A DNA stretch of 34,245 nucleotides from Sphaerisporangium sp. GTDB lineage: Bacteria > Actinomycetota > Actinomycetes > Streptosporangiales > Streptosporangiaceae. The position numbers and the translations under genes are program-made. The stretch is from NCBI GenBank assembly GCA_025964675.1, contig JAOPYI010000201.1, forward strand, positions 1-34,245. Reading direction: 5' to 3'. The notes below the pieces were generated by a model. The model searched no databases, was not told the DNA's origin, and saw only the letters and a list, made by a program, of their open reading frames with translations. Within the stretch, counting starts at the first letter, position 1. The number at the start of each line of letters is the position of its first letter. Of the stretch, positions 7,957 through 16,484 are shown in pieces.

Positions 7957-8934
7957 CTAGCTGTCGCCCTCGAAGAGGCTCGTTACGGAGCCGTCGTTGA
8001 AGACCTCGCTGATGGCCCGGGCGATCAGCGGGGCGATCGACAACACGGTGAGCTTGTCGAACCTCTTCTCCTCGGGGATCGGGAGGGTGTTGGTCACGAC
8101 GACCTCGGAGATGCGGGAGTTCTTCAGGCGGTCGACGGCGGGGTCGGAGAAGATCGCGTGGGTGGCGGCCACGATGATGTTCGTGGCGCCCTGCTCGTAC
8201 AGCGCGTCGGCGGCCTTGCAGATCGAGCCGCCGGTGTCGATCATGTCGTCGATCAGCACACAGGTGCGGCCCTTGACCTGACCGACGACCTCGTGCACCT
8301 TGACCTGGTTGGCCACCTCGAGATCGCGCCGCTTGTGGATGAACGCGACCGCGGTGCCGAGCTGGTCGGCCCAGCGCTCCGCGAGGCGCACACGGCCGGT
8401 GTCGGGCGACACGATCGTGGTGATCGCGGGGTCGAGCTTGCCGCTGAGGTAGCGGTGCAGCACCGGCAGGGCGAACAGATGATCGACCGGCCCGTCGAAG
8501 AAGCCCTGGATCTGGGGCGTGTGCAGGTCGACCGACATCAGCCGGTCGGCGCCCGCGGTCTTGAACAGGTCGGCCATCAGACGCGCCGTGATCGGCTCGC
8601 GGCCACGCCCCTTCTTGTCCTGGCGGGAGTAGCCGAAGAACGGCAGGACCACGGTGATGCGCTTGGCCGACGCCCGCTTCAGGGCGTCCACCATGATGAG
8701 CTGCTCCATGATCCACTTGTTGATGGGCTCGGTATGGCTCTGCATGACGAAGGCGTCGCTGCCTCGGACGGATTCGAGGTAGCGGGCATAGATCTCGCCG
8801 TTGGCGAAGTCGAGCAGCTTGGTCGGCGTGATCTCGATGTCGAGGTGCTGCGCCACCTCCTCCGCGAGCCCGGGATAGGCCCGGCCGGAGATGAACATCA
8901 GGTGCTTCTCGCCGGTCTTCTTCTGGCCGCTCAT
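7957..8934 (-). CDS. prs: Ribose-phosphate pyrophosphokinase
   Basis: Prs makes PRPP from ribose 5-phosphate and ATP for nucleotide, His and Trp synthesis, and in actinobacteria also for decaprenyl-phospho-arabinose. The 325-residue protein has the class I features: FANGEIYARYLESVRG, PFFGYSRQDKKGRGREPITA, the flexible-loop KRR, and the PRPP-binding VLIDDMIDTGGS (226-237). The ATG at 8934 has GAGGAG upstream; an in-frame start at 8967 lacks support. It follows glmU by 79 bp on the same strand and is ended by a strong hairpin. Confidence 0.97.
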   Translation of the reverse strand: MSGQKKTGEKHLMFISGRAYPGLAEEVAQHLDIEITPTKLLDFANGEIYARYLESVRGSDAFVMQSHTEPINKWIMEQLIMVDALKRASAKRITVVLPFFGYSRQDKKGRGREPITARLMADLFKTAGADRLMSVDLHTPQIQGFFDGPVDHLFALPVLHRYLSGKLDPAITTIVSPDTGRVRLAERWADQLGTAVAFIHKRRDLEVANQVKVHEVVGQVKGRTCVLIDDMIDTGGSICKAADALYEQGATNIIVAATHAIFSDPAVDRLKNSRISEVVVTNTLPIPEEKRFDKLTVLSIAPLIARAISEVFNDGSVTSLFEGDS

Positions 8935-9013
8935 GCTCCACTCCTCGCCCGGCGGTTCACCGGGCACACCCGCGAGACACCGAAGTGCCTCCCGGCTCGC
9001 TCATCGCGATGGT

Positions 9014-10546
9014 TCATTTGGTGCTCCCCCGATGTTGTTCTCCGGCACGCGCGGCCTGATCGGCCTGCTGGCCTTGCTCAGCCTGGCCGGCGGAGCCGTG
9101 CACGTCCGTACGCTCGCCATGCCCGGCCCTGGCGCGTCTGGCGGCCTCCGCCGAGGCGGTGCCGGGGCGCTTGCGCTCGACCCACCCTTCGATGTTGCGC
9201 TGCTGCGCTCGGGCCACCGCCATCGCCCCCGGGGGAACGTCGCTGATGATGGCCGAGCCCGCTGCGGTGTAGGCGCCGTCGCCGATCGTGACGGGCGCGA
9301 CCAGCATGTTGTCGCTGCCGACCCGGACGTGGTCGCCGACCGTCGTGTGATGCTTCTCGACGCCGTCGTAGTTGACGAAGACGCTGGAGGCGCCGATGTT
9401 GGTGCCCTCGCCGATGGTGGCGTCGCCCACATAGGTGAGGTGCGGCACCTTGGACCCCGCGCCGACCCGGGCGTTCTTCATCTCGACGTAGGTGCCGGCC
9501 TTGGCCTTGCGGCCGAGCACGGTGCCGGGCCGGAGGTAGGCGAACGGGCCCACAGAGGCGCCCGCCCCGATCTCGGCGCCCTCGCAGACGGCGTTGCGCA
9601 CCACGGCGTCCGCGCCCACGACCGTGTCGGTGAGCGTCGTCGCGGGCCCGACCTCGGCTCCCGAGGCGATGGACGTACGGCCGTGCAGCTGGGTGCCCGG
9701 ATGGACGACCACATCGGGCTCCATGGTCACGCTCACGTCCACCCACGTGGTCGCGGGGTCGATGATCGTGACCCCGGCCCGCATGTGGGCTTCGAGGACG
9801 CGGGTGTTGAGTACGGCGCGGGCGAAGGCGAGCTGGACCCTGTCGTTGACGCCCTCGACCTCGACGTGGTCGGCGGCGACGAACGCGCCGACCCGGTGGC
9901 CGTCCTCCCGCAGGATCGAGAGCACGTCGGTGAGATACTCCTCACCCTGGGAGTTGGCGGTGGAGACCCGCTTGACGGCGTCGGCCAGCAGCAGCCCGTC
10001 GAAGGCGTAGACGCCGGAGTTCATCTCCTTGATCACCCGTTGCTCGGGCGAGGCGTCCTTCTCCTCGACGATCTCGAGCACGGCACCCGTCGTGTCGCGG
10101 ATGATCCGGCCGTATCCGGTCGGGTCGGGCACCTCGGCGGTGAGCACGGTGACCGCGTTGCCCTCCGCCGCGTGGGTGGCGAGCAGCTCGGCCAGGGTCT
10201 CGGTACGCAGCAGCGGGGTGTCGCCGTACGTCACGAGGATCGTTCCGTTGATCGTGCCGACCGACTCGAGGACGGTGCGCACGGCGTGGCCCGTGCCGTT
10301 CTGCTCGGTCTGGACGACCGCGCGGGCGTCGGGGCCTGCGGTGGCGAGGTGGGCCTGGACCTGCTCCCGCGCGTGACCGATCACGACGATCAGGCGCTCG
10401 GGCGTGAGGCCCCTGGCCGCGGCCAGCATGTGGTCGACCAGCGCACGACCACACAGCTCGTGGAGGACTTTTGGTTTCGTTGACTTCATCCGGGTGCCCT
10501 CGCCTGCGGCGAGGACGATGACGGCTGCCGGGCGCGGCACACTCAC
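9014..10546 (-). CDS. glmU: Bifunctional GlmU: GlcN-1-P acetyltransferase / GlcNAc-1-P uridyltransferase
   Basis: GlmU makes UDP-GlcNAc for peptidoglycan. The N-terminal uridyltransferase domain has LAAGEGTRMKSTKPKVLHEL (12-31), and the C-terminal half is a left-handed beta helix of hexapeptide repeats with the acetyltransferase motifs YVEMKNARVG, VPHLTYVGDATIG and NYDGVEKHHTTVGD. The 510-residue length exceeds the 450-460 of E. coli. The last 50 residues form an Ala/Arg/Gly/Gln-rich disordered tail, which other actinobacterial GlmU proteins also have to some extent. The start is GTG at 10546 with GGGAG 9 nt upstream. It sits between a tRNA-Gln gene and prs on the same strand. Confidence 0.97.
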   Translation of the reverse strand: MSVPRPAAVIVLAAGEGTRMKSTKPKVLHELCGRALVDHMLAAARGLTPERLIVVIGHAREQVQAHLATAGPDARAVVQTEQNGTGHAVRTVLESVGTINGTILVTYGDTPLLRTETLAELLATHAAEGNAVTVLTAEVPDPTGYGRIIRDTTGAVLEIVEEKDASPEQRVIKEMNSGVYAFDGLLLADAVKRVSTANSQGEEYLTDVLSILREDGHRVGAFVAADHVEVEGVNDRVQLAFARAVLNTRVLEAHMRAGVTIIDPATTWVDVSVTMEPDVVVHPGTQLHGRTSIASGAEVGPATTLTDTVVGADAVVRNAVCEGAEIGAGASVGPFAYLRPGTVLGRKAKAGTYVEMKNARVGAGSKVPHLTYVGDATIGEGTNIGASSVFVNYDGVEKHHTTVGDHVRVGSDNMLVAPVTIGDGAYTAAGSAIISDVPPGAMAVARAQQRNIEGWVERKRPGTASAEAARRARAGHGERTDVHGSAGQAEQGQQADQAARAGEQHRGSTK

Positions 10547-10739
10547 GGACTGAGGCTCCCTCGGCGTCGCGGCTGAGACATGGCGGAGCGGAATGACGCA
10601 CGGCTACCGCCTAGGCACCGCACGGCCACCCACCCGACACCGTGAGAATACCTGCCGTCTCCGTGGTGGGATCCAGCCCCCTGGGCCGAAACCTGGGACA
10701 CGAGGTGGAAGCGGCGGCGCGTGATGGATATGAGAAAAG

Positions 10740-10812
10740 TTCCGGCGCCTGGACTCGAACCAGGACGACCCTGCTCCAAAGGCAGGTGGGCTGCCAATTA
10801 CCCCACGCCGGA
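10740..10812 (-). tRNA. tRNA-Gln (anticodon UUG)
   Basis: The minus strand folds as a full cloverleaf: acceptor TCCGGCG/CGCCGGA, a short D arm with AATTGGCAG, anticodon stem CCTGC/GCAGG with loop CTTTGGA (anticodon TTG at 34-36), variable loop GTCGT, and T arm CCTGG-TTCGAGT-CCAGG. The weak U1-A72 pair fits glutamine identity. The discriminator is A at 10740 and no CCA is encoded. It is codirectional with and upstream of glmU. Confidence 0.95.
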
Positions 10813-10844
10813 CCGATTCGAGACCTTCCCAAACCGCGGTGACA

Positions 10845-10875
10845 AGGATACCCACCAGAGCGCCTCAACGCTCAA
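10845..10875 (-). promoter_or_regulatory. Candidate promoter of tRNA-Gln
   Basis: On the minus strand, TTGAGC (10875-10870) and TATCCT (10850-10845) are 19 bp apart. The -10-like box is about 30 bp before the mature tRNA 5' end. The spacing is slightly long, so this is only a candidate. Confidence 0.35.
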
Positions 10876-10928
10876 CGCATTTGGGCACCCGTCCGGCCGT
10901 TCCGCCCCACGTCCGTACGGCCACCGCA

Positions 10929-10969
10929 CGTGACCGGCTCAGGCTGCCGAGGCCTTGAGCGTGGTCACG
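10929..10969. promoter_or_regulatory. Long imperfect hairpin of unknown role
   Basis: CGTGACC pairs with GGTCACG (7 bp). After a small internal loop, GCTCA pairs with TGAGC, and then GGC with GCC around a 7-nt loop. No gene ends nearby on either strand. It could terminate an unannotated small transcript, or be part of a leader RNA. Confidence 0.4.
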
Positions 10970-11127
10970 CCCCTCCTGTGCGCAGGACGGCCACACATCC
11001 TTGGAGATTCCCGTCCACCGTTTTGGCATGCCGAACGAATCCCCGTAACAGACGCGGGCATGAATGCGCAAGGAGTGGATCCGCCACCGGATGCCGCCCG
11101 AAGCGTCATCTTCTCCACATTCCGAGC

Positions 11128-11141
11128 TTAGGAATTCCTAA
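11128..11141. promoter_or_regulatory. Perfect 14-bp palindrome upstream of desaturase, candidate operator
   Basis: TTAGGAATTCCTAA, with its centre about 80 bp before the desaturase start, in an AT-rich patch unlike the surroundings. Its size and symmetry suit a dimeric TetR-type regulator; the TetR gene downstream of the desaturase is the obvious candidate. The tandem GTTACG repeat lies 15 bp further on. Confidence 0.55.
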
Positions 11142-11215
11142 CTTACGATGGCGTAGGTTACGGTTACGTAGCTAGAGATGGCCCGTACTTCGTCCAGAAT
11201 CACGTGAGGTAGCCC

Positions 11216-12157
11216 ATGACCGTCGTCGAAGCCCGAGCGACCCCACAGGGGCCCCGGCCCGATCTCGAGCCCGAGCCGAAGAGCAACTTCGAGCGTGTCC
11301 TGCTTGTCATCTTCGTCGCTCTTCCGTTCCTCGCTCTCATTGCCGCCGCGCCCATGGCCTGGGGACACTTCCTCGGCTGGAGCGACGTCGCGATCACCGC
11401 GTTCTTCTACGTGTTCACCGGGCTCGGCGTCACCGTCGGCTTTCACCGCTACTTCACGCACGGGTCCTTCAAGGCGAACCGCCCTTTGAAGATCGCGCTC
11501 GCCATCGCCGGCAGCATGTCCATCGAGATGGGCGTGATCGACTGGGTGGCCACCCACCGCCGCCACCACAAATACTCCGACAAGGAGGGCGACCCGCACT
11601 CGCCGTGGCGTTTCGGCAACGACTGGAAGGCGTTGACCAAGGGCCTTGTCTTCGCCCACATCGGCTGGATGTTCTCCTCCGAGCGCACCAACCAGGAGCG
11701 TTTCGCCAAGGACCTGATCAACGACAAGGACGTCTACCGCGTCCACCAGGCCTTCCCCTGGCTGGTGCTCGCGTCCCTGACGCTGCCCGCGGTGATCGGC
11801 GGCCTCGTGACCTGGTCCATCACCGGCGCGCTGACCGCGTTCTTCTGGAGCAGTCTCGTTCGCATCGCGCTGCTCCACCACGTGACCTGGTCGATCAACT
11901 CGGTCTGCCACGTGTTCGGCGACGAGGCCTTCGAGGTGCGCGACAAGTCCCGCAACGTGTGGTGGCTGGCCATCCCGTCCTTCGGCGAGTCATGGCACAA
12001 CCTCCACCACTGCGACCCGACCTCGGCCCGTCACGGCGCGCTCAAGGGTCAGCTGGACCCGAGCGCCCGCGTCATCCGCTGGTTCGAGCAGGCCGGATGG
12101 GCCACCGATGTCAGGTGGCCGACCCCTGAGCGTCTGGCGGCGAAGCGGGTTGGGTGA
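11216..12157 (+). CDS. Acyl-CoA / fatty-acid delta-9-type desaturase, membrane di-iron
   Basis: A 313-residue integral membrane enzyme that introduces a double bond into acyl chains, using O2 and a di-iron centre. The three histidine boxes are present: HRYFTH, HRRHH and, near the C-terminus, HNLHH, plus an extra conserved His region (HHVTWSINSVCHVFG). Four hydrophobic segments flank the boxes in the pattern of the stearoyl-CoA desaturase family. The ATG at 11216 follows GAGG at a suitable distance. The order desaturase then TetR suggests control of membrane fluidity by acyl-CoA-sensing, as known for DesT-type systems, but the ligand is inferred. A very strong palindrome follows the stop. Confidence 0.93.
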   Translation: MTVVEARATPQGPRPDLEPEPKSNFERVLLVIFVALPFLALIAAAPMAWGHFLGWSDVAITAFFYVFTGLGVTVGFHRYFTHGSFKANRPLKIALAIAGSMSIEMGVIDWVATHRRHHKYSDKEGDPHSPWRFGNDWKALTKGLVFAHIGWMFSSERTNQERFAKDLINDKDVYRVHQAFPWLVLASLTLPAVIGGLVTWSITGALTAFFWSSLVRIALLHHVTWSINSVCHVFGDEAFEVRDKSRNVWWLAIPSFGESWHNLHHCDPTSARHGALKGQLDPSARVIRWFEQAGWATDVRWPTPERLAAKRVG

Positions 12158-12170
12158 CTCAGCCCCTATG

Positions 12171-12194
12171 TCGGGCCGCCGGCCGGCGGCCCGA
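12171..12194 (+). terminator. Perfect 24-bp palindrome, terminator after desaturase
   Basis: A perfect GC-only palindrome flanked by T/A, able to form a 10-bp stem with a GGCC loop. It starts 13 bp after the desaturase stop and separates it from the tetR gene. It lacks a U tract. Confidence 0.75.
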
Positions 12195-12296
12195 ACCCCC
12201 CTCCCTGCCCACCCCAACCCCTCAAATCTCGATATAGCTGCTCCAACGGGGGCATTGGCGGTTGCCGGAACTGCGGGGCCAGCCATGATTGGAACT

Positions 12297-13433
12297 ATGA
12301 CCGAATCCCGCTCCCGCGTACGCATGACCGGTAAGGAGCGCAGGGAGCAGCTGATCCGCGTCAGCCGCGGTCTGTTCGCCGAGAAGGGATTCGACGGCAC
12401 CTCCATAGAGGAGATCGCGGCCAGCGCGAAGGTCTCCAAGCCGGTCGTCTACGAGCACTTCGGCGGCAAAGAGGGCATCTACGCCGTCGTCGTCGACAGA
12501 GAGATGCAGCGCCTGCTCAGCCTGGTCGCCGTCGCGCTGAACGCCGGGCACCCGAAGATCCGGCTGGAGCGGGCCGCCCTCGCGCTCCTGCAGTACGTCG
12601 AGGAGTCCAGCGAGGGCTTCCGCATCCTGGTGCGCGACTCCCACGCGGCGTCGGGCACCGGCACGTTCGCGAGCCTCATCAGCGACATCGCGAGCCAGGT
12701 CGAGGATGTGCTGGCCGACCAGTTCGCCGACCGGGGGTACGCTCCCACGCTCGCTCCGATGTACGCCCAGATGCTCGTCGGCATGGTCGCCCTCACCGGC
12801 CAGTGGTGGCTGGACGCCCGCAAGCCCGACCGCGAGGAAGTGGCCGCCCACCTGGTCAACCTCGCGTGGAACGGCCTCACCGGGCTGGAGCCGCGCCCCG
12901 GCCTCACCGCCGCGTCCACACGCGCCCTCGCCACGGTCCCGGCGGTCGTCGAGCTACGCGGTATCGCCCGCCCGACCGAGAAGGAGCTCAGGGAGCTGGA
13001 GAAGGCTCACGAGAAGGAGCTGCGCGAGCAGGAGAAGGCCCGTGAGAAGGAGCTGAAGGAGCAGGAGAAGCTCCGCGCGCGCGAGGAGCGCGAGCAGGAG
13101 AAGCTCCTTCGCGAGCAGGAGAAGGTCCTGGCACGCGAGCTTCGCGAGCAGGAGCGGCTGCGGGAACGCGAGCTTCGCGAGCAGGAGAAGCTGCGGGCGC
13201 AGGAGGCCAAGCTGGCGGAGCAGCAGGTCAAGCAGGCCGAGAAGGACGCCGTACGGCAGACCAGGTTGGCGGACCGCGTGGAGCTGGTCGAGCGCGTCGA
13301 GCTCATCGAGCTTGTGGAGCTCGTTCCGCTGGGTGAGCGTGTCCAGCCCGCCCAGCTGGTCCAGGGCAGGGGGCTGGTCCAGGGCGGGCAGCGCGGCGAG
13401 GCGGAGCAACGGCAGCTGGGCATCACCGAGTAA
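12297..13433 (+). CDS. TetR-family regulator with long charged helical C-terminal extension
   Basis: Residues 10-60 form a TetR DNA-binding domain (RREQLIRVSRGLFAEKGFDG, then TSIEEIAASAKVSKPVVYEHFGGKEGIYA). Residues 60-220 resemble an ordinary TetR ligand and dimer domain, so the core matches a normal protein of about 200 residues. After it comes an extension of about 150 residues. Residues 227-320 are nearly all Glu, Arg, Lys, Gln and Leu in units like ELREQEK, predicted to be a long single helix or coiled coil. A VEL-rich stretch (328-343) and a Gln/Gly tail follow. The repeat is clear at the DNA level (12975-13256). The ATG at 12297 is preferred (378 residues); 12285 is possible, and both have weak ribosome sites. 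It probably regulates the upstream desaturase, by analogy with DesT/FasR-type regulators. Confidence 0.85.
   Translation: MTESRSRVRMTGKERREQLIRVSRGLFAEKGFDGTSIEEIAASAKVSKPVVYEHFGGKEGIYAVVVDREMQRLLSLVAVALNAGHPKIRLERAALALLQYVEESSEGFRILVRDSHAASGTGTFASLISDIASQVEDVLADQFADRGYAPTLAPMYAQMLVGMVALTGQWWLDARKPDREEVAAHLVNLAWNGLTGLEPRPGLTAASTRALATVPAVVELRGIARPTEKELRELEKAHEKELREQEKAREKELKEQEKLRAREEREQEKLLREQEKVLARELREQERLRERELREQEKLRAQEAKLAEQQVKQAEKDAVRQTRLADRVELVERVELIELVELVPLGERVQPAQLVQGRGLVQGGQRGEAEQRQLGITE
12975..13256 (+). repeat. Degenerate tandem repeat encoding ELREQEK-type units
   Basis: Within the TetR gene, units resembling GAGCTTCGCGAGCAGGAG recur about every 18-24 bp. They encode a charged helix and keep frame throughout, which suggests growth by in-frame duplication. 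Such tracts often vary in length between strains. Confidence 0.75.
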
Positions 13434-13488
13434 GTAAAACCCTCGTTGCTGAAAACTTAACGTGCCGTTCAAGTATGTAGGGCATTTT

Positions 13489-13500
13489 GGACATATGTCC
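13489..13500. promoter_or_regulatory. Palindrome overlapping the likely ppk start codon
   Basis: GGACATATGTCC is a perfect 12-bp palindrome with the probable ATG of ppk (13495) at its centre. It could be an operator or a translation-blocking hairpin, or be there by chance. A single GTTCA core at 13467-13471 recalls one half of a Pho box but has no clear second repeat. Confidence 0.35.
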
Positions 13501-15588
13501 GCCGAGATCGTGCCGCCTACCCCTGAAGGACACGACGACCTGCCTCTTTCCCAGGAGCGCTTCCTCGATCGCGAGGAGAGCTGGCTCCATTTCAACGAAC
13601 GGGTGCTCGAGCTCGCAGAAGACCCCGCTGTGCCGCTGCTGGAACGGGTGCGCTTCCTCGCCATCTTCGCCAGCAACCTCGATGAGTTCTTCCGCGTACG
13701 CGTCGCGGGCCTGAAACGGCGGATGGCGACCGGCCTGCTGCTTCGTGCCAAGAGCGGGCTGAAGCCACGCGAGGAGCTGGCGAGGATCGCGGCCATCGCG
13801 GACGACCTCGCGCAGCGCCACGCCTCGGCCTACCACAAGCAGGTCTGCCCCCAGCTCGCGAGCGCGGGCATCGAGATCGTGCGCTGGGACGAGCTCAACA
13901 GGGACGAGCGCACGGCGATGCGCAAGCTCTTCCGGGAGCGGGTCCGGCCGGTGCTGACCCCGCTGGCCGTGGATCCCGCCCATCCTTTTCCGTATATTTC
14001 GGGCCTGTCGCTGAACCTGGCCGTCACCGTGCGTAACCCGAGCACGGGACACACCGTCTTCGCCCGGGTGAAGGTGCCCTCGCAGCTCCCCCGCTTCGTC
14101 TCCGCCTCCAGGGACCGCTTCGTCCCGCTGGAGGATGTCATCGCGGCCCATCTCGGCCAGCTTTTCAAGGGCATGGAGGTCGTCGAGCACCACGTCTTCC
14201 GGGTGACACGCAACGAGGACCTCGACGTCGACGAGGACGTCACCGAGAACCTCATGCAGGCGCTCGAGAAGGAGCTGCTGATGAGGCGCTTCGGGCCACC
14301 CGTCCGGCTGGAGGTGGAGGACACGATCAGCCAGGCGGTGCTCGACCTGCTGGTCGACGAGCTCGACGTGTCCGCCCACGAGATCTACCGGCTGCCCGGC
14401 CCGCTGGACCTCACCGGGTTGCACGCCATCGCCGACCTGGACCGCGGCGAGCTGAACTACCCGCCGTTCGTGCCGGCGGAGGCGATCCACGCCGAGGACG
14501 ACATCTTCTCGGTCCTCCGGGAGCGTGACATCCTCGTCCACCACCCGTACGACTCCTTCTCGACCAGCGTGCAGCGGTTCATCGAGCAGGCGGCGTCCGA
14601 CCCGAACGTGCTGGCCATCAAGCAGACCCTCTACCGCACCAGCGGCGACTCGCCGATCGTGGACGCGCTGATCGACGCCGCGGAGGCGGGCAAGCAGGTC
14701 GTGGTCGTGGTGGAGATCAAGGCGAGGTTCGACGAGCACGCCAACATCACCTGGGCGAGGAAGCTCGAGCGGGCGGGCTGCCACGTGGTCTACGGCGTCC
14801 TCGGCCTGAAGACCCACGCCAAGCTCGCGCTGGTCGTACGGCAGGAGCCATCGGGCGAGCTGCGCCAGTACTGCCACATCGGCACGGGCAACTACAACCC
14901 CAAGACCGCCCGGCAGTACGAGGACTTCGGCCTGCTCACGGCGGACCCCTTGGTGGGCGAGGACCTCACCGACCTGTTCATCCACCTGACCGGCTACTCC
15001 CACCACTCGGCCTACCGGCGCCTGCTGGTCGCCCCGCACTCCATGCGGGGCGGGCTGCTGGCCAGGATCGAGCGGGAGATCGCCCATCACCTCGCCGGGC
15101 GCCCCGCGCGGATCCGGATGAAGACGAACGCGCTCGTGGACGAGCCGCTGATCGACGCGCTGTACGCGGCGTCGAAGGCGGGCGTCCCGGTGGATCTGGT
15201 CGTACGAGGCGTCTGCACCCTACGTCCCGGCATCCCGGGCCTGTCCGAGAACATCCGGGTCAGAAGCATCCTTGGACGGTTTCTCGAGCACTCACGCATC
15301 TACGAGTTCGGCAGCGGCCGGCGACCGGAGATCTGGATGGGAAGCGCCGACCTGATGCGCCGTAACATCGAGCGCCGCGTGGAGTCGCTGGTGAAGGTCA
15401 GCAGCGCGCAGCAGCGCGTGTATCTCTCCGAGCTGCTCGACCTGTCCATGGCGGACACGACCAGCAGCTGGTGGCTCCAGAGCGACGGCAACTGGGTGCG
15501 CCACCACCTCGGCCAGAACGACCGGCCGCTCCTTGACCTCCAGTCCCACCTGGTCGGGACCCGGCGGTGGAGGTCCATCGATGACTGA
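13495..15588 (+). CDS. ppk1: Polyphosphate kinase 1
   Basis: Ppk1 reversibly polymerises the gamma-phosphate of ATP into inorganic polyphosphate. From the ATG at 13495 the protein has 697 residues, family-typical. The N domain contains [21 protein letters not shown] and [15 protein letters not shown]. The catalytic half has two phospholipase-D-like domains: GLKTHAKL with the autophosphorylated His441, [20 protein letters not shown], and [10 protein letters not shown] with His599. A GTG at 13462 would add 11 residues but has no ribosome site. The stop overlaps the mutT1 start by 8 bp, an arrangement resembling Rv2984-Rv2985 in M. tuberculosis. PhoP control is known in streptomycetes; here I see no convincing Pho box. 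Confidence 0.95.
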   Translation: MSAEIVPPTPEGHDDLPLSQERFLDREESWLHFNERVLELAEDPAVPLLERVRFLAIFASNLDEFFRVRVAGLKRRMATGLLLRAKSGLKPREELARIAAIADDLAQRHASAYHKQVCPQLASAGIEIVRWDELNRDERTAMRKLFRERVRPVLTPLAVDPAHPFPYISGLSLNLAVTVRNPSTGHTVFARVKVPSQLPRFVSASRDRFVPLEDVIAAHLGQLFKGMEVVEHHVFRVTRNEDLDVDEDVTENLMQALEKELLMRRFGPPVRLEVEDTISQAVLDLLVDELDVSAHEIYRLPGPLDLTGLHAIADLDRGELNYPPFVPAEAIHAEDDIFSVLRERDILVHHPYDSFSTSVQRFIEQAASDPNVLAIKQTLYRTSGDSPIVDALIDAAEAGKQVVVVVEIKARFDEHANITWARKLERAGCHVVYGVLGLKTHAKLALVVRQEPSGELRQYCHIGTGNYNPKTARQYEDFGLLTADPLVGEDLTDLFIHLTGYSHHSAYRRLLVAPHSMRGGLLARIEREIAHHLAGRPARIRMKTNALVDEPLIDALYAASKAGVPVDLVVRGVCTLRPGIPGLSENIRVRSILGRFLEHSRIYEFGSGRRPEIWMGSADLMRRNIERRVESLVKVSSAQQRVYLSELLDLSMADTTSSWWLQSDGNWVRHHLGQNDRPLLDLQSHLVGTRRWRSIDD

Positions 15589-16474
15589 CTGCCACGTCCA
15601 CCCGACCGACATGATCAGGGCCGGAGGCGCGGTCGTGTGGCGGGGCGACAGCCGTGATCCCGAGGTGGCCGTGGTGCACCGGCCGAAGTACGACGACTGG
15701 TCCTTCCCGAAGGGCAAGCTGAAGCCCGGCGAGCACGTCATCGCCGGCGCTCTCAGGGAGGTGGCCGAGGAGACCGGGCTCAGTGTCGCGCTCGGCCGCC
15801 ACCTGCCTCCCGTCCATTACATGAAGGGCACGCGGCTCAAGCGGGTGGACTACTGGACGGCGCGGGTGATCGAGGAGGTTGCCCAGGAGCCCTCCGACGA
15901 GGTCGACCGGCTCGCCTGGCTGCCCATCGAGGAGGCACGGGCCCGCCTGACCTACGAGTGGGACGCCGGGCTGCTGCGGGCCCTGATGGCGGCGCCCCTG
16001 GAGACGACGCCATTCGTTCTGATCAGGCACGCCTTCGCGGGCGCGCGCCAGGACTGGAAGGGCGACGACGACCTGCGCCCCATCGACGAGGACGGCGAGG
16101 CGCAGGCCAGGACCATCGCCGACCTGCTGTACGGCTACCGGCCCACGTCCCTGGTCAGCTCGCCGAGCAGGCGGTGCGTGCAGACGCTCCTGCCGTACGC
16201 CGCCAGGGAGGTCCTGAAGATCCGTACGGAGCGGCTGCTGACCGAGACCGACTACGACACCCCCCTGTCGCTGGCGCTCACGCTGTCCCTCCTGGACACG
16301 GGCGAGCCCACCGCGGTCTGCAGCCACGGCAAGGTGCTGCCCGAGCTGATCACCGGCATGTGCGAGCAGCGCTTCGACGGCCACGCGGGGAACATCCACC
16401 TGCGTAAGGGCGCGATAGCGGTCCTCCACCACGCCGGCGGGCGCGTCGTGGCGGTCGAGCGCTACCTCGCCTGA
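15581..16474 (+). CDS. mutT1: MutT1-like Nudix hydrolase fused to a histidine phosphatase
   Basis: A 297-residue two-domain protein. The N-terminal Nudix domain has the full box GKLKPGE...REVAEETGL (45-67). The C-terminal domain is of the SixA/phosphoglycerate-mutase type with IRHAFAGA (RH at 149-150) and a later CSHGKVLPE. Mycobacterial MutT1 with the same architecture degrades 8-oxo-dGTP and diadenosine polyphosphates. The ATG at 15581 follows GGAGG at 8 nt and overlaps the end of ppk1, so the two are translationally coupled. The usual RHG is RHA here, which is tolerated in SixA-like enzymes. Linkage to ppk1 suggests a role in polyphosphorylated nucleotides, but this is inference. Confidence 0.93.
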   Translation: MTDCHVHPTDMIRAGGAVVWRGDSRDPEVAVVHRPKYDDWSFPKGKLKPGEHVIAGALREVAEETGLSVALGRHLPPVHYMKGTRLKRVDYWTARVIEEVAQEPSDEVDRLAWLPIEEARARLTYEWDAGLLRALMAAPLETTPFVLIRHAFAGARQDWKGDDDLRPIDEDGEAQARTIADLLYGYRPTSLVSSPSRRCVQTLLPYAAREVLKIRTERLLTETDYDTPLSLALTLSLLDTGEPTAVCSHGKVLPELITGMCEQRFDGHAGNIHLRKGAIAVLHHAGGRVVAVERYLA

Positions 16475-16484
16475 CCGGCCGCGG

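Larger units (their letters stand above)
10813..11215. other. 403-bp divergent intergenic region (tRNA-Gln / desaturase)
   Basis: No convincing gene. It holds the candidate tRNA promoter at its left end, a long imperfect hairpin (10929-10969), a perfect 14-bp palindrome (11128-11141) and a tandem GTTACG repeat (11157-11168) upstream of the desaturase. Short open frames here have no recognisable similarity or ribosome sites. Confidence 0.7.

Noticed and set aside
12975-13256. A CRISPR-like array.
   Set aside because: The repeats are short, degenerate, without spacers, and in-frame coding for a charged helix.
13461-13494. A possible Pho box before ppk1.
   Set aside because: Only one GTTCA core is seen; the second 11-bp direct repeat needed for PhoP is not convincing.
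13423-15090. A 555-codon minus-strand open frame opposite ppk1, and similar ones opposite cysN and the CYTH-CHAD gene.
   Set aside because: Same codon-bias effect; no ribosome sites or recognisable motifs.
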